Positions 25,722 to 37,218 are shown, numbered from the stretch's first letter. The stretch: DNA of 52,701 nt from Actinomycetes bacterium (GCA_025363635.1 JANYDL010000089.1:1-52701); one strand, 5' to 3'. Notes: generated by a model not told the origin, from the sequence alone. Translations and numbers: made by a program.

Positions 25722-27772
25722 CATCTCAGTCACGTGAATGGAATGAACTAGACGAGCGAGCGGTTTCATATGCGCGGGCTCTTGCGATGGATGCCGTCCA
25801 AAAAGTGGGTAATGGACATCCTGGTACAGCAATGGCACTTGCCCCAGTTGCCTATACTCTTTTTCAAAATCATCTCGTTCACGACCCATCGGATCCTCAC
25901 TGGTTGGGTCGAGATCGTTTTATTCTTTCATGCGGTCATTCGTCAATAACTCTCTACACCCAGCTCTTCTTCAGCGGGTATGGCCTAGAAATAAAAGACC
26001 TTCAAGAATTTCGCACATGGGGTTCGCTAACGCCAGGACACCCTGAATACCGTCACACTGCAGGAGTTGAAACAACGACTGGTCCTCTGGGCCAAGGAGT
26101 AGCTAATGGTGTTGGAATGGCAATGGCAGCGAGATATGAACGCGGCATACTTGATCCAGATGCTCCCACTGGAAAAAGCATTTTTGATCACCGAATCTGG
26201 GTTCTCTGCTCCGATGGCGACCTTCAAGAAGGTATCAGTGCTGAAGCTTCGTCTCTAGCGGGGACACAACAACTTGGTTTACTAAAAGTGATTTACGACG
26301 ACAACCGAATTTCGATTGAAGGAGACACTCACGTTGCCTTCACAGAGAATGTTTCAGCTCGCTACCGTGCGTATGGCTGGCATGTCATTGACGTGGATAC
26401 CATGCCAGATGGAAATGTAGATCGTCTCGCGGTGGAGAAGGCAATTATCGAAGCCAAAGCAAATACGGATCAACCCTCACTGATCCGCATGAAATCTGTG
26501 ATCGCATGGCCCGCCCCTCATGCTCGAAATACCGCGGAATCCCATGGTTCCGCTCTGGGGGCTCTCGAGATTGCTGAAACTAAAATAGCTCTGGGTTTGA
26601 ATCCTGAAGAATTCTTTGCAATGCCTAACGAAGTTTTGGAACATGTTCGTGACGTTTATCAACGCGGAAGAACGGCACATAGCGTTTGGAATGCCTCTTT
26701 CTCTGCTTGGGAAAAATTGCATCCAGAATCTGCGCAACTTCTCTCTCGATTAAAAACAAGATCTTTGCCCGAAAACTGGGAATCAGCAATTCCAACATTT
26801 GAGTCTGGGAAAGCAGTTGCGACACGAAAAGCATCAGGCGATGTCATACAAGCGATTGCGAAAATTTTGCCGGAATTCTGGGGTGGATCAGCCGACCTGG
26901 CGGGAAGTAATAACACTACGATCGAAGGTGGTGGCTCATTCCTTCCATCAAATAGTCTGATGCAAGGTACAAATCCCTATGGTCGAGTCATTCATTTTGG
27001 GATTAGAGAACATGCAATGGGATCTATTCTCAATGGCATCACTCTGCATGGACTGACGAGAGTCTTTGCAGGAACTTTCCTCGTTTTCAGCGATTACATG
27101 CGACCATCGGTACGGCTGAGTTCTTTGATGCAACTCGGGGTGACTTTTGTCTGGACTCACGATTCAATTGGTCTGGGTGAAGATGGTCCAACTCACCAAC
27201 CTATTGAACACATTGCTTCCCTGCGTGCTATACCTGGCCTTTCTGTTATTCGACCTGCAGATGCAAACGAAGTTTCTGCGGCATGGAAGGAAATTCTGCG
27301 CAAAGATAAGCCAAGTGCGCTATTGCTATCGCGACAGAATCTTCCGGTTCTTGATCGCACTAACTTTGCACCGAGCAGTGGAGTTCCATTCGGTGCCTAC
27401 ATATTGAGCGAGGCGTCCTCCACCCCTCAAGTTATTTTGATTGCCACTGGATCTGAGGTGTCGTTAGCAATCGATTCGCAATCTGAACTTGAAAAGATGG
27501 GGATATCTACCCGTGTCGTAAGTGCTCCATGCTTAGAATGGTTTAACGATCAAACTCCGGCGTACAAGGAGGCTGTCCTGCCGACCTCTGTCGCAGTGAA
27601 GGTGAGTATCGAAGCAGGAATTGCCCAAGGTTGGCGAGAATACGTGGGAGATCAAGGAATGTGCATCAGCATTGAACATTTTGGTGCTTCGGCTTCGGCC
27701 CCAATGCTTTTCAAGGAGTTTGGCTTTACTGTGGAACGAGTTGTCGCAGATGTAGCGAGGAAATTTGAATGA
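25718..27772 (+). CDS. tkt: Transketolase
   Basis: Thiamine diphosphate enzyme moving two-carbon units in the non-oxidative pentose phosphate pathway. The 684-residue protein has the N-terminal GNGHPGTAMAL (about 32), the cofactor/magnesium motif SDGDLQEGISAE near 170, and the pyrimidine-domain sequence FGIREHAMGSI near 430, plus a C-terminal domain. Length is normal. It overlaps ctaA and tal by ATGA at both ends, so translation is coupled along ctaA-tkt-tal. Confidence 0.96.
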   Translation: MTSQSREWNELDERAVSYARALAMDAVQKVGNGHPGTAMALAPVAYTLFQNHLVHDPSDPHWLGRDRFILSCGHSSITLYTQLFFSGYGLEIKDLQEFRTWGSLTPGHPEYRHTAGVETTTGPLGQGVANGVGMAMAARYERGILDPDAPTGKSIFDHRIWVLCSDGDLQEGISAEASSLAGTQQLGLLKVIYDDNRISIEGDTHVAFTENVSARYRAYGWHVIDVDTMPDGNVDRLAVEKAIIEAKANTDQPSLIRMKSVIAWPAPHARNTAESHGSALGALEIAETKIALGLNPEEFFAMPNEVLEHVRDVYQRGRTAHSVWNASFSAWEKLHPESAQLLSRLKTRSLPENWESAIPTFESGKAVATRKASGDVIQAIAKILPEFWGGSADLAGSNNTTIEGGGSFLPSNSLMQGTNPYGRVIHFGIREHAMGSILNGITLHGLTRVFAGTFLVFSDYMRPSVRLSSLMQLGVTFVWTHDSIGLGEDGPTHQPIEHIASLRAIPGLSVIRPADANEVSAAWKEILRKDKPSALLLSRQNLPVLDRTNFAPSSGVPFGAYILSEASSTPQVILIATGSEVSLAIDSQSELEKMGISTRVVSAPCLEWFNDQTPAYKEAVLPTSVAVKVSIEAGIAQGWREYVGDQGMCISIEHFGASASAPMLFKEFGFTVERVVADVARKFE

Positions 27773-28866
27773 TTACTGAGGCCATCGCGCAAGGAGGAAC
27801 ATCTATCTGGCTGGATGATCTCTCACGTGCCAAGCTGACAGATACTGGTGTCCATGGGCTGCCTGTTCGCATCGCACGCAATGGAGTAGTAGGCGTAACA
27901 ACCAACCCCAGCATATTCAACGCCTCAATTTCTCAAGGAAGTGAATATTCGGAAGCCATCGCCTTGATGAGCGAATACAGCGCTGAAGATGTAGTTCGAC
28001 ATCTCACCACAGATGATGTTCGTAGCGCATGTGATCTTTTTGAGAATATATTCACTGGAAGTAACGGGATTGATGGTCGCGTCAGTATCGAAGTAGATCC
28101 ACGAAGTGCACGTAATACAGATGCCACGATTTCAGAAGGTAAAGCGCTGTGGAAAATCGTTGCCCGTCCGAATGTGATGATCAAAGTGCCGGCGACTTTA
28201 GAGGGGCTTCCTGCAATTACCGAATTAGTTGGTCGTGGTATCAGTGTGAATGCGACTTTAATCTTCTCGGTAGAGAGATACATGCAAGTATTTGATGCAT
28301 TCTTGCAAGGCCTGGAATATCGTTTGGCGCTAGGTGAATCAATAGCAGAGGTGACTTCTGTTGCATCATTTTTCGTAAGCCGTATAGATAGTGCGGTTGA
28401 CGCCCAACTTAAAGCCGATGGATCGGCGGCGGCATCCACTCTTCTTGGCAAGGCGGCGATTGCCAACGCTGCACTTGCTTATGAAGCATTTGAAGAAGCA
28501 AGTCGCTCCCAGCGCTGGCTTGCCCTAGAAAGGAAAGGCGCTCGCATTCAACGTCCTCTTTGGGCTTCAACGGGAGTCAAAGACCCCGCGTACGCCGACA
28601 CTCGGTATGTTATGGAATTAATTGCTCCGCACACGGTAAACACAATGCCACAAGCAACTCTGGACTCAGTTCTCGATCACGGAGTTATTGGCATCAGAAA
28701 ACTTTCGGAGAGATATCGAGAGTCACGCGAGATATTTGCCGCTCTCGAAACATTAGGGATATCTATCAAAAAAGTCACTGCGGATTTGGAAAGTGACGGG
28801 GTTAAGAAATTTGCCGATTCATGGATCCAATTACTCAACGCCGTTGGAAAAGTCCTAACGTCGTGA
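27769..28866 (+). CDS. tal: Transaldolase
   Basis: Transfers dihydroxyacetone units between sugar phosphates in the non-oxidative pentose phosphate pathway. The 365-residue protein of the long actinobacterial/cyanobacterial TalB-like type has GVTTNPSIFNASI near 42, the Schiff-base lysine in NVMIKVPAT (Lys139), and NATLIFSVERY near 166. Its stop codon overlaps the pgi start. This transaldolase type and the following pgi type are known as a single fused protein in some bacteria; here they are separate frames. Confidence 0.95.
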   Translation: MITEAIAQGGTSIWLDDLSRAKLTDTGVHGLPVRIARNGVVGVTTNPSIFNASISQGSEYSEAIALMSEYSAEDVVRHLTTDDVRSACDLFENIFTGSNGIDGRVSIEVDPRSARNTDATISEGKALWKIVARPNVMIKVPATLEGLPAITELVGRGISVNATLIFSVERYMQVFDAFLQGLEYRLALGESIAEVTSVASFFVSRIDSAVDAQLKADGSAAASTLLGKAAIANAALAYEAFEEASRSQRWLALERKGARIQRPLWASTGVKDPAYADTRYVMELIAPHTVNTMPQATLDSVLDHGVIGIRKLSERYRESREIFAALETLGISIKKVTADLESDGVKKFADSWIQLLNAVGKVLTS

Positions 28867-30401
28867 TTACTACTCATGGTTCGTTAACATCGAAGATTGA
28901 CCGACTTGATCCACGATTCATTGATTTAGTTGAAGCCAGTCATCGATTGGCAAGCAAAGATGCTTCGCTTTGGGGTCATGTCGCTCAACAAGAGGCAATT
29001 CAACGGCTTAATTGGCTCGATCTTCCTTTGACTTCGCGCGCACTCTTGCCTGAATTGGACGCAATTTCCGCTCGCTTTCGACACCATAGCCATGTGGTCC
29101 TCTGTGGAATGGGCGGGTCATCGCTAGCACCAGAGGTAATTGCCGCATCAAACAAGAAAGATATTTTTATTCTGGATAGCACAGATCCGAATTACATCCG
29201 CCACGCTCTCTCTGGCAATCTTGAACTCACTGTAGTGATTGTAAGTTCGAAATCTGGTTCGACTATTGAAACTTCTTCGCAATTGGCTTTTTTTGAGGAG
29301 GTCTTCACTCAAGCCGGACTGCTACCTAAAGACCACATTGTTATCGTGACCGATCCCGGCTCACCACTAGATGTTTCATCTCGCGCCAAGGAATTTATAG
29401 TCGTCAATGCCGATCCCCATGTCGGTGGACGATTTAGCGCACTCAGCGCTTTTGGTTTGGTCCCGGCAGCAATCGTCGGGATAGATATCTCGATCATCCT
29501 CGATAGCGCTGCGCAAGTGCTTCCCCAATTACCTGGGCTTCAATCCCAGGCCGTTGAAGTCGCTTATCTTCTCTCCTATCACAGCGGGCAGTACTGCGCC
29601 TTTAGCGACGCAGAGTCGGGAATGCCCGGACTTTCAGATTGGATAGAGCAGTTGATTGCTGAGTCAACCGGAAAAGAGCGAGTTGGACGATTGCCCATTG
29701 TGATCGAATCAAATTTCGCCCCGGTCTCTGGAGATGCGACACATATCTCCTTTTCGGGCACGAGCGATCTAGTAGTTGAAGCTGACCTTGGATCGCAATT
29801 TATCTTTTGGGAATTCGTGACAGCCCTCATTGGGTACGCGCTCAAGATCGACCCCTTCAATCAACCCAATGTAACTGAAGCCAAGGAGCAAACGGCCAAG
29901 CTCTTAAAATCTTGGGGTGGCCAATTGCCCACTTTCCATCCCAACGTGATTGATGGGAGTGTCGAAATATTTACTGATGCAGAATCACTTCAAAGCGCTT
30001 TGGAAGACGTGATAAATGCAGTAACTGACGATGGATATATTGCGGTGATGGCCTACCTCGACAGAAAAGTGGAGAGCGAACTTGGCCAACTCCGACGTCT
30101 TTTGGCTACCCGAAGTGGCAGGCCTGTGACATTTGGCTGGGGCCCGCGTTTTTTACACTCGACGGGCCAATTTCACAAGGGCGGCCAACAGAATGGAGTT
30201 TTCCTGCAAATAACAGGAGAGCCGGAGAGCGATATAGAAATTCCAAATCAAAATTTCTCTTTCAAAACTTTGATTGCGGCTCAAGCCCTTGGGGATGGAG
30301 AGGCGCTATCTTCTCGGGGATTTAGGGTGGTGCGACTACATTTACGCAATAGAAAATCAGGAATTCTGCAGATACTCTCAACCGCTAGCGCGATAATTTA
30401 G
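28863..30401 (+). CDS. pgi: Glucose-6-phosphate isomerase
   Basis: Interconverts glucose 6-phosphate and fructose 6-phosphate. The 512-residue protein has SIS folds with CGMGGSSLAPEV near 83, SSKSGSTIETSS near 125, FWEF..GYALKIDPFNQPNV near 330, and the catalytic-lysine region HKGGQQNGVF near 440. The GTG at 28863 was chosen because it overlaps the tal stop (GTGA); an ATG at 28821 would add 14 residues inside tal. It closes the ctaA-tkt-tal-pgi operon and is convergent with rbpA, 20 bp apart, with no visible terminator. zwf, opcA and pgl do not follow it. Confidence 0.93.
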   Translation: MITTHGSLTSKIDRLDPRFIDLVEASHRLASKDASLWGHVAQQEAIQRLNWLDLPLTSRALLPELDAISARFRHHSHVVLCGMGGSSLAPEVIAASNKKDIFILDSTDPNYIRHALSGNLELTVVIVSSKSGSTIETSSQLAFFEEVFTQAGLLPKDHIVIVTDPGSPLDVSSRAKEFIVVNADPHVGGRFSALSAFGLVPAAIVGIDISIILDSAAQVLPQLPGLQSQAVEVAYLLSYHSGQYCAFSDAESGMPGLSDWIEQLIAESTGKERVGRLPIVIESNFAPVSGDATHISFSGTSDLVVEADLGSQFIFWEFVTALIGYALKIDPFNQPNVTEAKEQTAKLLKSWGGQLPTFHPNVIDGSVEIFTDAESLQSALEDVINAVTDDGYIAVMAYLDRKVESELGQLRRLLATRSGRPVTFGWGPRFLHSTGQFHKGGQQNGVFLQITGEPESDIEIPNQNFSFKTLIAAQALGDGEALSSRGFRVVRLHLRNRKSGILQILSTASAII

Positions 30402-30421
30402 CCGCAGATATACGTAGAAAT

Positions 30422-30766
30422 TTAGTCGTCGTCTCCGCGTAACTTCTTCAAAGCGTCTTCAAGAATTTTGAAACCCTCTGCATCGCTCCTGCGTTCTTTG
30501 ACGTAAGCGAGATGCGTCTTGTAAGGCTCATTCTTAACAGGACTCGGAGGATTGGCTTTGTCTCTTCCGGCTGGAAATCCACATCGTGGGCAATCCCACT
30601 CATCTGGAATGACAACGGTTGCATCTTCAGCAAAAGATGGTTTTGTCTCGTGATTATTGGAACACCAATATGAAACTTGAAACCTTCCGATTGATTCTCC
30701 ACGCTCGGCTTCGCCCATTGGACCGGCACCGACGCGAGAACCTCGAATTGCGCTTCCGCCTGCCAT
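30422..30766 (-). CDS. rbpA: RNA polymerase-binding protein RbpA
   Basis: Actinobacterial transcription factor that binds RNA polymerase and the principal sigma factor and stabilises the open complex. The 114-residue protein has the N-terminal tail, the basic linker, a zinc-binding core with Cys35, His39, Cys59 and Cys62 (CSNNH, CPRC), and the C-terminal sigma-interaction domain (THLAYVKERRS to LKKLRGDDD). It has a strong Shine-Dalgarno AAGGAG and an AT-rich upstream region with three CAATCTAA repeats. It is the last gene after secG. Confidence 0.95.
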   Translation of the reverse strand: MAGGSAIRGSRVGAGPMGEAERGESIGRFQVSYWCSNNHETKPSFAEDATVVIPDEWDCPRCGFPAGRDKANPPSPVKNEPYKTHLAYVKERRSDAEGFKILEDALKKLRGDDD

Positions 30767-30775
30767 GAACGCTCC

Positions 30776-30819
30776 TTAGATTGACTTTGTTAGATTGAAT
30801 TGTGTCTAAAATTAGATTG
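30776..30819 (-). repeat. Three CAATCTAA repeats upstream of rbpA
   Basis: On the minus strand CAATCTAA occurs at 30819-30812, 30797-30790 and 30783-30776, in direct orientation with offsets of 22 and 14 bp. The last copy runs into the rbpA Shine-Dalgarno. The region is AT-rich and probably carries the rbpA promoter; what binds the repeats is unknown. Confidence 0.5.
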
Positions 30820-30869
30820 TAAAAGACTCGACTGAGTGTGAGAAGTAATAGTTCAGATCAGGTCGCCTG

Positions 30870-31097
30870 CTACTTCAACGCCAAACTCAGTGCGACAACT
30901 CCAGCGAACCAGAGGCCACCCACCACGATAGTGATTCGGTCAAGATTTCTTTCTACAACCGAAGATCCACCGTAATTCGAGGAGACTCCTCCTCCGAAAA
31001 GGTCAGAGAGGCCGCTGCCTTTGCCTTTGTGAAGCAGGACAAGCAGGACCATCAAAACGCTCGTGGTCACGAGCAAGATGGAGAGCGCCAGTTTCAT
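30870..31097 (-). CDS. secG: Preprotein translocase subunit SecG
   Basis: Small membrane subunit that assists SecYEG-dependent protein export. The 75-residue protein has two membrane helices (about 2-21 and 54-73) flanking a loop with the conserved LLHKGKGSGLSDLFGGG. It has a strong Shine-Dalgarno (GAGGAG). It follows tpiA, the standard actinobacterial order gap-pgk-tpi-secG. Confidence 0.95.
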   Translation of the reverse strand: MKLALSILLVTTSVLMVLLVLLHKGKGSGLSDLFGGGVSSNYGGSSVVERNLDRITIVVGGLWFAGVVALSLALK

Positions 31098-31167
31098 TGT
31101 TACTCCTCACAACGACTAAGGCCAGGGTGGATGAATAAGACCGCAACAGTGGATCAGGATACTGTAT

Positions 31168-31941
31168 TTATGAGGCTTTATAGAACTTTGCGATTCGCGC
31201 CAATTCTTCGGGATCAAGGCTTGCTCCACCGATCAAGGCGCCGTCAATGTCTGGCTGAGCCATAATTGAAACCGCATTCGATGATTTGACGGACCCTCCA
31301 TAGAGAACTCTCATCGTTTGCGCGATCTCTTCGGAGCCAATTTCAGCGATTTCATGACGAATCGCTTGAGCAACTTCTTGAGCATTTTCTGGAGTTGCGG
31401 TCTTTCCTGTGCCAATTGCCCAGACCGGTTCATAAGCAATGACTATTTTTTTAAGGTCGGGCTTAGAAAGTTGAGCCAGGCCCGCTCGAAGTTGTCGTAT
31501 TACAAAGGAAACGTGGGTTCCTGCTTCGCGGACTGAAAGCTCTTCTCCCACGCAAACGATGGGAGTGAGGCCATTCAACAGTGCGGCTTTGATCTTTCGA
31601 TTTACGATTGCATCATCCTCTTTATGAATCGCCCGTCGTTCGCTGTGTCCGACAAGTACAAAAGTACATCCTAATTTCGACAACATGGATCCTGAGATAT
31701 CACCAGTGAAAGCACCCGATCCCTCAGGAGATAGATCCTGTGCTCCATACAAGAGTCGCAACCGATCTCCGTCTACCAAAGTTTGGACCGATCTAATATC
31801 GGTAAATGGAGGGATCACTGCGACATCAACCGCGTCATAATCTTTATCGTCGAGGCTGTAAACCAATTTCTGAGTTACCGCTATCGCTTCGAGATGATTG
31901 AGATTCATCTTCCAATTGCCCGCCATGAGTGGTTTACGCAT
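31168..31941 (-). CDS. tpiA: Triosephosphate isomerase
   Basis: Interconverts dihydroxyacetone phosphate and glyceraldehyde 3-phosphate. The 257-residue TIM barrel has GNWKMN at 8-13 with the active Lys, the catalytic His in VGHSERR near 99, and the catalytic Glu with loop 6 in [10 protein letters not shown] near 170. Length is normal. The ATG follows GGGGAG, and the gene lies 76 bp after pgk. Confidence 0.97.
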   Translation of the reverse strand: MRKPLMAGNWKMNLNHLEAIAVTQKLVYSLDDKDYDAVDVAVIPPFTDIRSVQTLVDGDRLRLLYGAQDLSPEGSGAFTGDISGSMLSKLGCTFVLVGHSERRAIHKEDDAIVNRKIKAALLNGLTPIVCVGEELSVREAGTHVSFVIRQLRAGLAQLSKPDLKKIVIAYEPVWAIGTGKTATPENAQEVAQAIRHEIAEIGSEEIAQTMRVLYGGSVKSSNAVSIMAQPDIDGALIGGASLDPEELARIAKFYKAS

Positions 31942-32017
31942 CGGTGCTCCCCTGCCTCGTAGTAATTAATTCTTCATATTTACTTCTGTGTAATGACTTT
32001 GCACTAATGGCCTCGAT

Positions 32018-33204
32018 CTAAATATCCAGCGCTTTCAATCCTGGTAATTCTTTTCCTTCAAGATATTCAAGAGATGCTCCACCGCCCGTGGAAATATAAT
32101 CAAAGTCCGAGTCTGCAAAGCCAAGTGTTCGCACCGCCGCCGCAGAATCTCCGCCACCTACGACGCCAATTCCAGAAACTTCCGAAAGCGCTTGTGCGAT
32201 AACTTTTGTTCCTGTTGCGTAGTTTGGAAACTCAAAAACTCCCATAGGTCCATTCCAGAAAACCGTCCTGCAGAGTCTAATCGCCGCTGCAAAATTAGAA
32301 GCCGACTCTGGTCCAATATCGAGGCCCATCTGATCTCTCGGTATCGAATCGACTCCTACCAAAGTTGGAGGCGCATCAACTGAAAAAGCAGGTGCAATCA
32401 CGATATCGGTTGGGAGGCGAAGATCTACTCCTAAAGTCTGTGCTCTTTCTAGGAGCGCTTTTACGGCTGGGATTGAATCAACTTCGACCAATGAGGTTCC
32501 AATTTCTTTTCCCTGTGCTGCGAGAAAGGTAAAGACCATCCCTCCTCCAATGGCAAGAATATTTACTTTGTCCAGAAGATTGGAAATCACCCCGATTTTG
32601 TCCGATACCTTGGCGCCACCCAAAATAACACCATAGGGGCGCTCAGGATTCTGAGTGAGTTTCTTGAGAATTTGCACTTCCGCAGAAATTAAGAAACCGG
32701 CAGCATGAGGCAGAAGCAGAGGGAGATCATAAACAGAGGCGTGCTTGCGATGTACCGCTCCAAAACCATCTCCAACATAGATATCTGCATAAGAGGCAAG
32801 TACCTGCGCGAAATTCGCACGTACGTCGTCATCCTTGCTAGTTTCGGCTGGGTTGAATCTCAAATTTTCAAGAAGTAAGACTTCTCCACTTGCCAATTCC
32901 TGTGAAGAGCGAGCAACTTCCTCTTCCTCAAGTGCGGAGTGAAATTTGACTGGGCAACTAAGAAGTTCGCTTAATCGCTTTGCAACAGGAGCAAGGGAAA
33001 GTTCAGGTTTAATTTCTCCTTTAGGTCTGCCAAGGTGCGCTCCGATAATTATCGAAGCGCCACCTTTCCGCAAAAAATTGATGGATGGCAGTGAGGCCCG
33101 AATTCTTCCATCATCCGTAATCGTTCCATTCTTTAATGGCACGTTCATGTCACAGCGAAGAAATACTTTCTTTCCCGAGACATCCAGTGTTGCGAGGTCA
33201 GACA

Positions 33205-33205
<1 letters not shown>
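32018..33205 (-). CDS. pgk: Phosphoglycerate kinase
   Basis: ATP-forming step of lower glycolysis. The 395-residue protein begins MSDLATLDVSGKKVFLRCDMNVP, the family N-terminus, with GAHLGRPKG near 55, the hinge region around LGGAKVSDKIGV near 200, and the nucleotide site GGGDSAAAV near 350. The ATG at 33205 overlaps the gap stop (TAATG). An upstream in-frame start at 33334 would add 43 residues read inside gap and is rejected. Confidence 0.96.
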
Positions 33206-34393
<1,188 letters not shown>

Positions 34394-35371
34394 TTAGTTG
34401 AGAAGATCTGGCGATAGCCCCGCCTCGGTATCCGCGACGCCTAACTCTTGAGCGCGCTTATCGGCCATGGCGAGTAAACGCCGAATCCTTCCTGCTATTG
34501 CATCCTTGGTCATCGGTGGAACGGCAAGGGAACCCAGTTCTTCAAGGCTGGCTTGGCCGTGATTAATGCGAAGTTCACCCGCCTCTTTCAAATGTTCCGG
34601 AATATCCGCACCTAGTATCTCCATCGCTCTTGCAACACGAGCAGAAGCGGCAACTGCAGCCCGAGCAGAACGACGAAGATTTGCATCATCGAAATTAGCC
34701 AATCGATTGGCCGTTGCCCTAACTTCACGTCGCATCCGACGCTCTTCCCAAGCCAGAACGCTTTCGTGTGCACCGAGCCGAGTAAGTAAAACTCCGATTG
34801 CATCTCCATCTCGAATGACGACACGATCAACACCGCGAACTTCGCGAGCCTTTGCCGCGATTCCCAATCTACGCGCCGCGCCCACCAGGGCGAGCGCAGC
34901 TTCTGGTCCCGGACATGTAATTTCAAGGGAGGAAGACCTGCCGGGTTCTGTAAGAGAGCCATGAGCAATGAATGCACCCCGCCATGCCGCTTCCGCATCG
35001 CACATTGATGCCGAGACTACCTGTGGCGGCAAGCCACGTATCGGACGACCATGGCTATCGATTAGTCCAGTTTGCCGTGCGAGAGCTTCGCCATCTTTTA
35101 CTACACGAACTACGTATCGACTTCCTTTACGCAGGCCACTGGAGGAAAGGACAGCGAGATCACTTTCGTGACCATAAACATCGGCTATATCTTTTCGTAG
35201 TCGACGCGCACTTTGTGCCGCGTCCAATTCGACTTCAATCAAAATCTTCCCAGCCACTAAGTGCAATCCACCTGCAAAGCGAAGTAGAGCAGAGACTTCT
35301 GCTTTACGGCAACACGGCTTTGTCACAGAAAGTCGTGTCAATTCATCCTTCACCGCAGCCGTCATTGCCAT
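34394..35371 (-). CDS. whiA: WhiA family regulator
   Basis: DNA-binding regulator of the WhiA family, linked to sporulation septation in Streptomyces and to cell division or chromosome segregation elsewhere. The 325-residue protein has the N-terminal LAGLIDADG-like domain (with [16 protein letters not shown] near 20 and [10 protein letters not shown] near 130) and a C-terminal helix-turn-helix ([29 protein letters not shown]). The ATG at 35371 was chosen over a TTG at 35383 because homologues start [11 protein letters not shown]. It lies four bases after yvcK. Confidence 0.94.
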   Translation of the reverse strand: MAMTAAVKDELTRLSVTKPCCRKAEVSALLRFAGGLHLVAGKILIEVELDAAQSARRLRKDIADVYGHESDLAVLSSSGLRKGSRYVVRVVKDGEALARQTGLIDSHGRPIRGLPPQVVSASMCDAEAAWRGAFIAHGSLTEPGRSSSLEITCPGPEAALALVGAARRLGIAAKAREVRGVDRVVIRDGDAIGVLLTRLGAHESVLAWEERRMRREVRATANRLANFDDANLRRSARAAVAASARVARAMEILGADIPEHLKEAGELRINHGQASLEELGSLAVPPMTKDAIAGRIRRLLAMADKRAQELGVADTEAGLSPDLLN

Positions 35372-35375
35372 GCGC

Positions 35376-36323
35376 TTATCCAATCAGGGAATGCATCATG
35401 ATGTTGCCAAAAACAGATGCCAATTTTTCCGGATCATGATTAACACTGCCTTCTGCCACTCTCAGATCGGCGATTACGAGCTTGCCACCCATCCTGCTTA
35501 CCTGCGCTTCCAGCGCTTGCCTATTCGAAACGACACTAAAATCGGCAAGTACAAAGTCAGCACGAAATTCCGGCGCATAGTGATGAAAAAGCTCGCAATG
35601 CTCTTCAGCTGTGTAACCGGCGTATTCACTTCCCTTTGATTCCGGCGTTGCATCGAGGTTAAGAATCACGATGCGCTGGGCCCTACTCTCAACCAAAGAT
35701 TGACGTTGTTCTGGCACCAGCAGGTGAGGCAAGACCGAAGAAAACCAGGAGCCCGGCCCCATTGTGATCCAATCTGCTTGACTGATTGCATCGCAAGATT
35801 GGCTCAGCGCGGGAGGTTGATCAGGAATCAGAGAAAGAGAAACCAACTTCCCAGCGGCTGTTGCGACTTCGGCTTGTCCCCTCACTACAACTTCGCGGTT
35901 ACCGACAAGAAATCTGCCCTCAATGTCCAGAGGCAAAGAGGACATGGGTAGGACTCTTCCAACGACTTTGAGTAAGGAGCCGACGCGATCTAAACCAACT
36001 ACTGGATCATCATTTCTATCCCACAACGCAGCGAGCAAAAGATTACCGACGGCATGACCGTTGAGCGCCCCATCACTTGAGAATCGATGTTGCATAATTC
36101 GTGCCCACGATCGACCCCATTCATCATCAGAGCAGAGTGCTGAAAGAGCCATTCGGAGATCACCTGGAGGCAAGATTGAAAACTCTTCCCGAAGTCGCCC
36201 ACTTGATCCTCCATTATCGGCAACCGTGACAATCGCGGTTATGTCGTTAGTAACTTTTCGAAGCGCGGATAACGTTGCTGCCAGACCATGCCCTCCGCCA
36301 AGAGCGACTATCTTCTGAGGCAT
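35376..36323 (-). CDS. yvcK: YvcK/GlmR family protein
   Basis: CofD-like Rossmann protein of the YvcK (GlmR/CuvA) group, which binds UDP-GlcNAc and affects peptidoglycan precursor supply and carbon use in other bacteria. The 315-residue protein has [14 protein letters not shown] at 8-21 and [13 protein letters not shown] near 36, then [10 protein letters not shown] near 57. It lies in the conserved rapZ-yvcK-whiA block, with its ATG overlapping the rapZ stop. The precise role in this organism is inferred from family. Confidence 0.93.
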   Translation of the reverse strand: MPQKIVALGGGHGLAATLSALRKVTNDITAIVTVADNGGSSGRLREEFSILPPGDLRMALSALCSDDEWGRSWARIMQHRFSSDGALNGHAVGNLLLAALWDRNDDPVVGLDRVGSLLKVVGRVLPMSSLPLDIEGRFLVGNREVVVRGQAEVATAAGKLVSLSLIPDQPPALSQSCDAISQADWITMGPGSWFSSVLPHLLVPEQRQSLVESRAQRIVILNLDATPESKGSEYAGYTAEEHCELFHHYAPEFRADFVLADFSVVSNRQALEAQVSRMGGKLVIADLRVAEGSVNHDPEKLASVFGNIMMHSLIG

Positions 36324-37195
36324 TACTCGCGGCCTACATCGCGATGTCGAGCATAAGCTTCAATGACGACTTTTCCTTCAACAGCATTGAGCCGAGCGGC
36401 GATGGCTTCCGAAATTGCGACACTGCGGTGCTTTCCGCCGGTGCAGCCCACCGCCAAAGTCACATAAGTTTTGCCCTCTCTCAAATATCCCTCTGCCATT
36501 TGATGGATGAGTGAAACATAACTATCCACGAACTCCCCAACGCCGGGCGATGAAAGCACATGTTCGCTGACTTCTTCACTCAAACCCGTCAATGGTCGCA
36601 AATTTGGAACCCAATGAGGATTGGGAATGAAGCGACAATCCAGCAAAAGATCTGCATCCACCGGAATCCCATATTTATACCCAAAGGAAAGAACGTTGAC
36701 TCTTACCCCACGTGATTGTCCGGCGGCAAAGATTTCTCCAACCCTCTTCTCGAGTTGGTGCACATTGAGATTGCTTGTATCGATGACAACATCAGCACGA
36801 GATCGCAAATCTTCCAGACGTGTCCTCTCGCGAGCAATGCCATCCACAATTCGATCGCTTCCCTGTAGAGGATGTGGCCTTCGGGTCGATTCAAATCTCT
36901 GTACCAATGCTTGATCGGTAGCATCTAGGAAGAGAAGTCGATGCGCCGCTTTATTCAATGAAAGCGCTTGAAGTGAACTATTGAGATCATCGAAAAATTG
37001 TCCGCTGCGCACATCTACCACTACCGCCATAGATGGAATTTTTGCTCCGTCAGTTTGAGCGACTAGCGCTGGCAAAAGGGATGCAGGTAAATTATCGACA
37101 ACATACCAACCGAGATCCTCTAGTGCGTGGGCAACGGTAGAACGTCCAGCACCTGACATCCCAGTCAAAATCAGAACTTCTTGTGGTTTATTCAT
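36323..37195 (-). CDS. rapZ: RNase adapter RapZ family P-loop protein
   Basis: P-loop nucleotide-binding protein of the RapZ/YvcJ family. In enterobacteria RapZ controls glucosamine-6-phosphate synthase through small RNAs; in Gram-positives the role is less clear. The 290-residue protein has Walker A GMSGAGRST at 12-20, the VVDNLPASLLP stretch following it, and the C-terminal GCTGGKHRSV near 255, which belongs to the UDP/GlcN6P-sensing domain. The start is ATG, 23 bp after uvrC. It is coupled to yvcK. Confidence 0.93.
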   Translation of the reverse strand: MNKPQEVLILTGMSGAGRSTVAHALEDLGWYVVDNLPASLLPALVAQTDGAKIPSMAVVVDVRSGQFFDDLNSSLQALSLNKAAHRLLFLDATDQALVQRFESTRRPHPLQGSDRIVDGIARERTRLEDLRSRADVVIDTSNLNVHQLEKRVGEIFAAGQSRGVRVNVLSFGYKYGIPVDADLLLDCRFIPNPHWVPNLRPLTGLSEEVSEHVLSSPGVGEFVDSYVSLIHQMAEGYLREGKTYVTLAVGCTGGKHRSVAISEAIAARLNAVEGKVVIEAYARHRDVGRE

Positions 37196-37218
37196 GGCAC
37201 TTCATCATCGCGTATCTG

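Noticed and set aside
30402-30421. Bidirectional terminator between pgi and rbpA
   Set aside because: The 20-bp gap has no inverted repeat or T tract.
35372-35383. TTG start for whiA
   Set aside because: Homologues begin [11 protein letters not shown]; the ATG at 35371 fits better and lies just after yvcK.
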